Under the pieces are notes generated by a model that was not told the DNA's origin, did not search any database, and saw only the letters and a program-made list of their open reading frames with translations. The position numbers were made by a program, and so were the translations under genes. Of a stretch of DNA of 64,000 nucleotides, positions 34,008-43,499 are shown in pieces (positions within the stretch are counted from its first letter, which is position 1; each line of letters opens with the position of its first letter). The stretch spans positions 209,915,138 to 209,979,137 of the forward strand of contig JAUPFV010000001.1 in NCBI GenBank assembly GCA_036936605.1. The letters run 5' to 3'. Origin of the DNA: Limnanthes douglasii subsp. nivea (Eukaryota > Streptophyta > Magnoliopsida > Brassicales > Limnanthaceae).

Positions 34008-34437
34008 TGATGTAGGTGAGACGATCCACAATTATATAGCTCTTTTGGACAGAAGCAAATGGATCTTATTTGTCGTTCGAGTATCAGAACTGGGCGAATT
34101 GGTATTCAAATTGAACATCTCGACAAGCCCAAAAATTCTAAAAATGTGACAATATTTGATATTTTATTCTAATTGCATTCAGATTTTATTTGATATTGAT
34201 TTTTATTACTTTTATTATCATTTTTATAATAATTTATTAAGATTTTGGATGTCTCATATACAAAGCATCTTATACCCTATTTTATCACCAAATTTTGATG
34301 AATAAAAATTGATAATTTTCTCTAAGTCTTTAAGTCTCTTCATCTCTAACCTAGGGTTTGGGTTTATATATCATATGTTTCGTCTTCTTTTTTCTTGTTT
34401 TTGTAGTCATCTGTTCTATCTCTTATATCGCCTCCAC
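34008..34437 (+). repeat. Left direct repeat (LTR-like)
   Basis: Matches 35948-36505 with indels. Shared landmarks: ACTGGGCGAA, GACAAGCCCAA, CATCTTATACCCTATTTTA, CCTAGGGTT, GGGTTTATATATC. Confidence 0.6.
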
Positions 34438-35947
34438 CATATTGTTATTAGAGAGACATACCTCATATGACGTGAGTTAATGAGATATACCGCCTAAGAG
34501 AACTGCTTGGAAGTCCACTACTCCAATCATAGAACCAGTCTATCGGGATGAGATAGAATACTGATTTTGCCAGATAGGTGAACGGATGAATTTATTGCAA
34601 CATCAAATGAAGAAAACGATAGAAGATATTGAGAGGTTGACCACCACCGGATTCCAAACTCCAATCAGAAATTTAAAGGCGAAAGTATTTTTCATAGGAT
34701 CCAACCACATCCATAGCTGTAATTTGGAAAAACCAAAACGGAAGGGGAGCCATTAGGTAGTTGTTGGTTATGTAGAGGGTTCGCCGATACTCGACCATCT
34801 ACTACTTGATGAGTATGAGGCTGACTACAAGGTTGTATTTTTTATGAAACTTAACCATAATTGGGAGATCCGATTCATGATATATACCAAAATTAGGGTG
34901 AAATCAGTGCTAAAGACGAAGAGGATTGGGTAACACAAAAAAAGTCTTTTGTTATTCTAATAAAAAGATAATCCTTCGTAAGTTTTGATTTCTACTTTAG
35001 AAATTGGTCAAATTTTGGTCTATGATATTTTATTTGGTTCAAAAATAAAAATTGAAAATACAGTTTTAAAATTTGGGATTATGAAAAGATTGATATATAA
35101 ACGGATTCTTCATGTGAAAGATCAATTAGTGTTTGATAAGCCTTCATACGATCAGTATGATCATGAGGATATCTTTGAAGATGCATCTGAACCGATATTT
35201 GACAATACAATCTATGACGAGTATGACGATGAATGGGTGATTAAGATCTAATTAATACCGAGGAGAAATTTTAAATCAAGATATTTTCTTAGGTTCATTA
35301 AACCATACTACATCGCTCCAAAGGTTCTGTTGAAAAAGGACTGTGAAATAATAGCTTTTATCATGCAGATATGTCTTCTAGGTATTTGATGTTATCCTAA
35401 AATAAAACCATTGTTTCAGTTCTCTTTTGATGCATATTGTCGTGTAGGGAATATAGAAGATGATATTTTTATGTTTGATATTATAAAAAGATTGATAGAA
35501 GAAAATATTAGTGTTTTAATGGATAAAAGGTTAGGTTTTGTAATAAAACTTGGAGGATTTTGGGTTGATGGTTGGGGAAAGAAAAAGAGAAAAAAAAAGT
35601 TAAAAGTAGAATATTGTAGTGTTTTGAATTTGATGGTAAAAATATATTGTCGGGAGTAGATGATCCCAATGATGTGTGGTTTCAAAGGTGGAAATGAGTG
35701 GATTAAGGCTTATTATTATTGATGGTTTGAAGTCTCCAAAACCACCACCACCCATAACGCCATGGCAGTTTGACATACATTCACCGATGATCATTGTCAA
35801 AGAATCAATTGTTTACTCTTCTTGGCTACGTCTACCACTAGAAATTGATAGACAAACAAAAGCAAGATTTTGTGAAGAAGTTGAAGAACCGGATAATAAC
35901 AATCACATTGGGAATTCGAGGCCGAATTCTCCCCTACCTGGAGAGGA

Positions 35948-36505
35948 TGATGTAGTCGAGACAGCCGACAATTATGTAGTTGTTTTGGACATGAGAAAAT
36001 GGGCCTTATTTATCACTCGGATATCAAAACTGGGCGAAATTGGTACTCAAATTGAACGTCTTGACAAGCCCAACAATTCTAAAAAGCGTGACAGTACTTG
36101 TCACAAAATTTAGACCTCAAATTCTACTATTTAGGGTCCAAAAACCCCATTTTACTATTTTTTATATTTTATTTTATTTAAAATTTTAATTAGTGAATCA
36201 AATCTGATTGCATTCAATTTTTATTTTTATTTTTATTATCTTTATTTTAATTTTATAAAATATTTTATTAGGATATTGGATATCTCCTATATAAAACATC
36301 TTATACCCTATTTTACCGTCAGACTTTGATGAATGAAACATCTTATACCCTATATAAAACATCTTATACCCTATTTTACTATTTTTTCTTTGAGTCTTTG
36401 AGTCTCGTTATCTCTATCCTAGGGTTAGGGTTTATATATCCTCTGTTTCATTTTATTTTTTCTTGTGTTTTGTAGCCATTTTTCTATCTCTTATATCGCC
36501 TCCAC
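35948..36505 (+). repeat. Right direct repeat (LTR-like)
   Basis: Longer than the left copy because of an insertion-like stretch around 36090-36190 and a duplicated CATCTTATACCCTAT phrase around 36296-36380. The last codons of a 145-codon frame (35676-36113) run into it. Confidence 0.6.
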
Positions 36506-37200
36506 TAGTTGATTGGCTTTAATTTGAAGTGTATAATGAAGAACCTTAAACATATAAATAGAATAAATTATTGATGCACGGTGTGATAGTGTCACGATTC
36601 TAGTAGTGCAATTACGTGAGAATATATTTCTTGAGTGAGTGAAATAGTTGTAGGTATTTTGAGAGATAAGTGAGGTTAGAGAAAAATACTGAATAGAGGG
36701 TTTGTGAATCACCTCATCTTTTGTTACAAAGAGTATTGAGTCCTTTTGCATTTGGAGAGTCTATCTGTAACCTACTTATATATAAAAGAGTGTTCATTGC
36801 CCATGGATGTAGGATTTTTTCACAATCCAAAGCACGATAAATATTATCTTGTGTGTTAGATTTTATACGATTTCTTTTATTTGTTGTTCATCTTGTACGA
36901 AGAAATTAGATCGTTCTTTTTTAGGTTCGTTTAATCGTATATTTGTTTTTGTCACGATCGATTGGTGTATTGGTTTTCTTTTGTGTAATGGTTATTGCGT
37001 AAAATGAAATAAATTTCACTATGGATTTTATAAAATATTAATTTTATTTTGAAATGTTATTTTTTATTTTGCAAAACGTTATTTTTATCTTATGCAATGT
37101 TATTGTTGCCGATATATTAAGAAATTTAATAAAACAAATTACAAAGAATAACTATATGGTGAAAAATATTTGCTAGTATAATAATGAACACATCAACTAC
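36506..37200 (+). repeat. Possible solo or partial copia LTR
   Basis: The stretch with TATATATAAAAGAGTGTTC, then CCCATGGATGTAGG, then ATCTTGTGTGTTAGATTTTA resembles the R/U5 part of common plant copia LTRs, with a TATA motif at the expected place. No PBS follows and no second copy is seen, so ends are unknown. Confidence 0.4.
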
Positions 37201-37685
37201 AAGTAATAATAAAAATTTATTTTATCACCACACCCAAAATTATAATATTTGTTCTTGATAAGAGAATTATTTGTTGGGCTTAAGGCCTTATTTTGGTGTG
37301 GGTAAAGTCATATTATTTGTAGGCTAAATCATCACCCCAACAAGGGATCCTTTGTATTTATTGGCCAGTACAGGTCAAATGTCCACGTTGGTCACTATAA
37401 ATATAATTTGTCACTCTCTTGGAAGTGGAACGAACAATCATTATTCTATTCTAACATCTACTATTATCTCCCATTAGTAGATTTCTCTTTATATATTTAT
37501 TGTCAAACTACTTCAGGTGAGCTGAACCCGGACCCATCAGTCGCGACTACAGTGGGAGTGAAATTCAAACTAGTACCCCAAAGCCACTTTCAAAACCATA
37601 CTACTTATTGTTAATCTTTACCACTTATGGAGCAAGTTGCAGTAGAATGGTTACTCATGAAGCAACTAGCACGGCTCTTGTTGGC
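37201..37685. other. Intergenic, no gene seen
   Basis: Sequence between the LTR-like fragment and the next copia element. A 68-codon frame (37408-37614) has no recognisable domain. Confidence 0.4.
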
Positions 37686-38169
37686 TGAAAAATATTAAAA
37701 CAACACTTAGTAAGAACAAACAAACAACTTTGATGCAGATTAAAAAAAATTTACAAAACACTCTTACAACTCACACTAGAAGAGAAAATATTTTTCTAAC
37801 ACTCAAGAGAGCATTTTTGTCTCTGTTTTCTCTCACTCTAATTTTCTCTCTAAGCTTACTTCTTAGTGTGTTTGGTGATACTCTAGATGGTGGGAGAGAT
37901 CCACTATTTATAGAACCATAGTGGAGACAAGGATCCACCATCTAAGATCTTATAGATACTTAAACACTCAACCTCAAGACTACACTCAAGGTAAAAGTGT
38001 TTCTTACACTCAATATAAAAGTGTGTCTTGCACTCAACCTAAATATGGTCTTACACACAACCTCCACTACTAAATAAATATTAATTTAATTGCTTCAAGA
38101 AGATGCTTTCTAGATGGGTCTTATTGAGTAGGTTGGACCCTTTAACCGAGTCAAGTTTATGATCCAACA
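37686..38169 (-). repeat. 3' LTR of the truncated copia element
   Basis: The minus strand begins TGTTGGATCATAAAC after the PPT and ends ATATTTTTCA, giving TG...CA ends. A TATA box (CTATAAATAG, 37904-37913) lies mid-LTR. Confidence 0.8.
37904..37913 (-). promoter_or_regulatory. TATA box in the copia LTR
   Basis: Minus strand CTATAAATAG in the middle of the LTR, as expected for the U3 promoter. Confidence 0.55.
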
Positions 38170-38178
38170 CTCCTCTTT
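38170..38178 (-). promoter_or_regulatory. Polypurine tract of the truncated copia element
   Basis: Minus strand AAAGAGGAG immediately before the TGTTGG start of the 3' LTR. Confidence 0.8.
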
Positions 38179-38209
38179 AAACTTGATCTCATGAACCCTT
38201 GTAGTTTCC

Positions 38210-39535
38210 TTAATTTTTTGAAGTCTTCATTTTTTGTGGCTTGGTGAAAATATTGGCAGCTTGATCTTGTGTCTTCACATATTCAACTTGCACATCCTTT
38301 CTTGAAATGCACTCCCTTATGTAGTGGTAACGTACGTCGATATGCTTGCTTCGATCATGGAACATTGGATTCTTGACTAAGGCGATGACTGACTTATTGT
38401 CAACATACACTTTAGTTAGCTCATTCTATGTTAGGTCTATATCTTTCAATAAATTTCTGAGCCAAATTGCACGACTAACACATGTAGTAGCAACAACGTA
38501 TTCCGCCTCAGAAGTGGACAACGTGATAATCGGTTTTTTCTTTGACATCTATGTGAAGGAAATATTTTCCATAAAAATACAAATCGAGTAGTACTCCTTC
38601 GATTGTCTATGTCTCCACCCCAATCACCATCGCTATACCCAACAAGTTTGTAATCATTAGAAATGGAATCGAGTAATCCAAAATCAATTGCACCTTTCAG
38701 ATAGTGAAGGATTCTCTTTGCGGCTTTGAAATGAGGTGTTGTTGGAGATTTCATGTAGCGGTTAACCAATCCAACTGCATGAAGAATATCTGGTATTGTG
38801 CAAGTTAGATAGCATAGACTTCCTACCAAACTTTTGAATAATGTAGGATCTACACTTTCACCTTCTTCATGCTTGGACATTTTGACTCCAAACTCCATGG
38901 GTGTGCTTATCGGGATATAGTTCTCCATCTTAAACTTCTTCAAGATATCTTTAGCATAGATTTCTTGTGAGATGAAAACTCCATATTTTTGTTGCTTAAC
39001 TTCAATGCCAAGGTAGTACGCATTGAGCCCTAAGTCTGTCATCTCGAATTCCTTTGTCATCACTTCTTTGAATTTATTGAACATACTTGGGCTGCTTCCA
39101 CTGAAGATCAAATCGTCCACGTAGGGACACACAATCAAAATATCTTCATATTTGATCTTGGTATATAGAGCGTGCTCGTAGGGATATTTTTTGAAGCCAT
39201 TCTCTCGGAAATACTTGTCGATTCTACCGTTCTATGCCCTTGGTGCTTGTTTTAGTCCGTAAAGAGCCTTCTTTAGCTTAAACACCTTATCTTCGTGACC
39301 TTTGAACTCATAGCCTAATGGTTGTTGAATGTAGGCTTCTTCTTCAATGACTCCATTTAGAAATTCTGACTTTACATCCATTTGTTGTATCTTCCACTTG
39401 TTTTGGGCTGCCAAAGAAATTATTCGTCTAATACTTTCTAATCGGGCAACGGGGGTGAATAACTCATCATAGTCAATTCCAGCCTTTTGACTATAGCCTT
39501 TTGCAAGAAGCCTCGCTTTGTGTTTTTAAATCTCC
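38210..39535 (-). pseudogene. Copia reverse transcriptase and RNase H, broken
   Basis: 39232-39414 reads [20 protein letters not shown] and ends [16 protein letters not shown]. 38446-39138 starts with the catalytic box YVDDL, continues through DLGLNAYYLGIEVKQQ and STPMEFGVKMSKHEE, and ends in RNase H residues (YSDGDWGGDIDNRRSTT). 38210-38410 holds the RNase H end MYVDNKSVIALVKNP and RSKHIDVRYHYIRE. The pieces lie in different frames separated by stops near 39140-39230 and 38410-38450, so no full RT is made. Confidence 0.9.
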
Positions 39536-39663
39536 CCCTTAGTATTTCTCTTAGTTTTGTATAAGCATCTGACGCCTATTGTCTTGTACCCTTTGGGAAG
39601 TGAGGTGAATTACCATGTGTCATTCTTCTCGATGGCTCTAATTTCTTCATCCATCGCGTCTCC

Positions 39664-40930
39664 CTATTGTTTCTCTTGTGCAGCTTCTTGAAATGCCACT
39701 GGCTCATAATCAGCAAAGAGACAAAACAGTTTAAGGTTATCCATTGGTTCGGTTACCTCATAAAGATCACCAAGACTTCTTGTACGTTCCACTGCTCTTT
39801 CATTTTGACTACCATATGACGATGATGAAGGTGGTGAGTCTCCATGAGTAGATGATGTTGGTGAAGTATGTGGGTATGCAACCTCTTCTGATTGCTCATT
39901 CGATGTCTGCTCGTCTTCTTTAATTTGGGGGAAAAATGTGAACTCATTTGTATGAGCCCCAAAATCCCATTCGCCTTGTTCATCAACTATCACGTCTCGG
40001 CTTATCACAACCTTCTTATTGTTTGGTTTGTACAACATGTAGCCTTCGGAACTTGCGTCGTAACCGATGAAGATACAATTCTTGCTTTTATCATCGAGTT
40101 TGGTTCGTTTTTCGTCTGGTACATGGACATGAGCTACGGTTCCAAATACTCTTAGGTGTGAAATTCATGGCTTTCTTCCACTCTACGCTTGGTGTCTTTC
40201 CCCAAACACTTCTTGTTGGAGATCAGTTAGACAAGTAGACCGTACATGTCACTGCTTCCGCCCAAAAATCCTTAGGAAGTTTCTTGCTTTAGAGCATACT
40301 TCGTGCCATATCAAGGATTGTTCTGTTCTTCCTTCCTGCCACACCGATTTGTTGAAGAGATCTGGGAACTGTTAAGCGGCGACGAATTCGATTTGCTTCA
40401 CAAAATTCATGGAATTCATTGGATGTAAACTCCCCTCCTCGGTCAGATCTCATGGCTTTGATCTTATTTCCGCTTTCCTTATCCATAACTACTTTGAACT
40501 TCTCAAATATTCCAAAGACTTCGGATTTATGTTTCAAGAAATATACCCAAGTTTTTCTTGAAAAATCATCAATGAATACTAAAATTAGTTACTTTTACCT
40601 AGAGAGCTCGGCTTGATTGGACCACACACATCGGTATGAATAAGCTCGAGAGGTTTCTTGGCTCTTGATTCTGACTCCTTTGGAAAGATTTTCTGAATTG
40701 TTTTCCAAGTAAACATCGTTCGCATAGTTGGTCAGGATGATTGATACATGGTAACCCTCTCACCATTTCCTTCTTGGAAACTAACTCTAAACTTGTAAAT
40801 TTTAGATCCCCAAGTCGAACATGCCATAACCACGACGAATCTTTGTAACAAGCCTTAAGACACTTTGCAACATCATTTTGAATATTCAAAGGAAACATTC
40901 TATTCTTTGACATTTGAACTTTAGTAATTA
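39664..40930 (-). pseudogene. Copia integrase, broken
   Basis: 40599-40913 has the GAG-pre-integrase DSSWLWHVRLGDLKF and the Cys-rich motif CERCLLGKQFRKSF. 40289-40537 has the second catalytic region (MRSDRGGEFTSNEFHEFCE). 39664-40038 is the hinge between integrase and RT (VISRDVIVDEQGEWDF). The first catalytic segment around 40540-40600 is damaged and frames differ between pieces. Confidence 0.88.
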
Positions 40931-41067
40931 AGTCTCATTTTCCACCTCTCATAAAATGACTATAATTTTTCATATGAATATCATGGCCCTTTTCTAGTAG
41001 TTGTCCCAAGCTCAAGATGTTGTTTTTCATGCTAGGTGCGTAATAGACATTTGAAATTATTCGGTGA

Positions 41068-41765
41068 CTACCATCTTTTTAGAATAAGAATGTTATATTT
41101 TCCGTTCACCGATATTTTGCTATGATCTCCAAAAGAGACATTTCCACTCACTACTTCATTGATCTCTACGAACATGTTTCTTTTCCCACACATATGGTTG
41201 CTTGCACCAGTGTCAAGATACCAAGTGTTCTCTTGACGTTCATTAGTGTTTATGTATGTTAATATCTTTTTCCTCCGTCTTCTCCTCCACATAGTTGGCT
41301 CTTTCCTAAACTCTATTGTTGGGGCCTCTGCATTTCGAATCATAATGTTCAAACCTTTGACATTTATAACATTGGATTTGAGATTTATCATACCTCGAGT
41401 TCAGATTTCTTCGTCCACGACCTCGTGTTAAGATTTCTCTTTTGTCATAGTTGTAGTTGGAATTATTGTTTTTGTAATCTCAGCCACGTCCACGACCATG
41501 ATAACCACCTCGTCCACGGCCTCTACCTCTGCCTCGGCCACGTTGGTTTCTATCATCTTCTTGATTTTCATGCATGTCTTTGAGTTCTACTTTGAGGAGT
41601 TGCTCGGTGATTTCTTGCTTCTTCTTGTTCTTTTCTTCATATGCTTGTAGGGCGCCTTGGAGTTCTTCTATTATCATTTTCTCCAAGTCTTCAGTTTCTT
41701 CAATCGTCAAGACGATATGCTCAAATTTAGGACCTAACGAGTGGAGTATTCTTTCTAATCTAAAT
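41068..41765 (-). pseudogene. Copia gag end and protease, broken
   Basis: 41480-41710 is the C-terminal Gag part (LQGALQAYEEKNKKKQEITE) ending in an Arg/Gly run. The zinc knuckle is degraded in the gap to 41391. 41068-41391 carries the protease motif WYLDTGASNHMCG. Upstream Gag is absent because of the truncation at about 41765. Confidence 0.85.
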
Positions 41766-42572
41766 TGAATTATTTTATGTATATATATATATATATTTAT
41801 TTATTTTTTATTTTAGTTCAATTTAACTTTTAATCGAAACTGATAAATCAAATCAAATCGAATAAAATTAAATAAAATTGGTTTGATTTTGGTATTTATT
41901 TAATATTTAAACGGTTTCAGTTTTAATTACCTATAATTTTTTTATTTTAATCAAAACGAAACAAAAAATGATTAAATATTACAAAATTTTAATCAAACTA
42001 TATATAAGCTTACAACATAATGCATATATAATTTTTTTTCCAAAAATAAAAAAAATTATTGAGAAGAAAGCCATATGTTTGAATTACATGTGTATGTCTC
42101 AGTGCTGACTTAAAACATATAAACTTGAATACAAATTTAACAAAATCTAAATATTACAAGATTTATAAATCTGTTGCAATCTTTGTAAGTTGAGTGATAT
42201 TGAGCTTTGGTTGAGCTATATGGCACCAGCCAGAAGAAATCATGATGAGTTGATGAGTCATCTAGCCACTTTAGATTAATGAACCATGATGGTTAGGGAG
42301 ACCCTGCCAGACATGTTAGTAGCAAGATTTTTTTTTTATCTTTTAATCTTAAAGTAGCCAAAGTTAATACTTTCTACCCTCTCCTTATAACGAAGGAACT
42401 TCCAAGTACCATCCATTTTCCCCGAACATCTAAGGTGTGTTCGATCGACAATACCCACGATTAGTGCAACCCCTTCATCGAGTACCTCACCCAAAGAAAG
42501 CTGCCACAAGATAAAGATCTTGCCCGTACATTCCAAGTCAAAGCAACCAAATACTGCCAGTTCGATAACACA
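41766..42572. other. AT-rich stretch and an orphan 66-codon frame
   Basis: 41780-42200 is AT-rich with a short AT microsatellite and repeated AATCAAAT/AATAAAAT phrases. A minus frame (42336-42536) reads MECTGKIFILWQLSLGEVLD and ends FKIKR; the residues extend 9 codons upstream of its Met before a stop. No family is recognised. It ends where the Tat internal fragment begins. Confidence 0.4.
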
Positions 42573-42686
42573 CTATACAAAACTTGGTGGCACTGCATGC
42601 TCGTCCGGATTTATCTAAACTGGTTTTTCTTGAGGGTTTCGAATGCTAGACTCAGGCACCTTATTCTCCCACTGTAGTCGCCAATT
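42573..42686 (-). repeat. Stray 5' internal fragment of a second Tat copy (PBS plus gag leader)
   Basis: Matches 52622-52729, the PBS and gag leader that follow the right (5') LTR of the neighbouring element, yet here it lies beyond the left (3') LTR. Shared stretches include TTGGTGGC, TTTATC-GAACTGGTTTTTCTTGA-like and GCTAGACTCAGGCACCTT. It therefore belongs to another copy joined through the LTR. Confidence 0.8.
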
Positions 42687-43062
42687 TGGTGTGGATTATT
42701 TTCGACTGAGTGTAATTTGGTCAGATGTTTTATGGTGTTTCAAAGGTATTAAATATTTGGGTGTTTTGTAGTGAGAGATTTAAACTTCCTGGTTGTATTA
42801 AATGTTCATTACCCTCATTAATGAAAGTGGTTGGGTATTTATACCCTTGATTATGGGCCATAAAGGCTTTCGGGTCAAACTTCTGAAACCGGGTCGAATT
42901 CAAAAACTCATTAGTTTATTAAGCAGATTAGCAATTAGTTTAGTCAAAAGGTTATTAGTTTTTAGTACTTTTGTCCAGTTTGGATGGTTTAGAGGGTGGC
43001 TTTTGTTCGAATTTCCCCTGTTCGGTTTCTACAATGAGTGGAAAATATTTCCGGACTCATCA
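42687..43062 (-). repeat. 3' LTR (left) of the Tat element
   Basis: 376 bp, minus strand TGATGAGTCCGGAAAT to ATAATCCACACCA. Contains GGTATAAATACCC (42832-42845 region), the likely TATA box. On its inner side lies a minus-strand PPT-like AAAAAAAGGGC (43066-43077). Confidence 0.85.
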
Positions 43063-43499
43063 GTAGCCCTTTTTTTAGGTTTTGTCGAAGGCCTTTGGTA
43101 AGACCTAAAAAATCTTTCTTAGGCACTAGTAACATTCTCCAGACTGTTTAAGTGCTCTGTTCAGGATTTATCCAGACTGAAAACTTCTCAGAAGTTGAAA
43201 AGTTCTGCTATGGATCGTGGGATACGTGTCCATATTTTGATTTGCCTCACCATCCGTTTTCTCCTAGAACGGCGCTCCCATTAATCCCCAAAAGCAACCT
43301 CTTCATTTAATACTCATGACGTCAGCGCCACCTTCAATCATTACTTTTATCTTTTCGTATTCTCTTAGATTTTTGGCAACTCTTTTGTCTTATCAGTATA
43401 AATTACTTCATTTTCACTGTTTTACCATCTTCACTACTCTCTCATTCCTTCATCTCAAAGTTTTCACCTTTCTTCTCAAAACTCTTTTGGTGTAAATTT
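43063..43499 (+). other. Leader and possible promoter of the antisense ORF
   Basis: Between the LTR and the antisense ORF start. It contains pyrimidine-rich stretches and a TCAGTATAAATTAC motif near 43395 on +, roughly 100 bases before the start codon, usable as a TATA box. Transcription from here is inferred only. Confidence 0.35.

Larger units (their letters stand above)
34008..36505 (+). mobile_element. Short LTR-type element without pol
   Basis: Two direct repeats (34008-34437 and 35948-36505) enclose about 1.5 kb. Both begin TGATGTAG and end near TATCGCCTCCAC. The interior has a decayed segment ending in an acidic Tyr/Asp-rich piece (FDKPSYDQYDHEDIFEDASE at 34985-35251), of a kind seen in linker regions of plant gypsy polyproteins, but no RT, integrase or RNase H. 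PBS and PPT are not clear. A large-derivative or deleted gypsy element is the likeliest reading. Confidence 0.5.
37686..41765 (-). mobile_element. 5'-truncated Ty1/copia element with 3' LTR
   Basis: On the minus strand: partial gag, protease, integrase, RT, RNase H, PPT (38170-38178) and a 484-bp 3' LTR. The 5' LTR and the first part of gag are missing; the element ends abruptly at about 41765 against AT-rich DNA. Several frame breaks are present, so it is inactive, but the domains are far better kept than in the copia fragment at 0.3-2.8 kb. Confidence 0.9.

Noticed and set aside
34000..36505. 145-codon frame at 35676-36113 as a host gene
   Set aside because: It runs into a direct repeat whose other copy sits at 34.0 kb and has no recognised domain.
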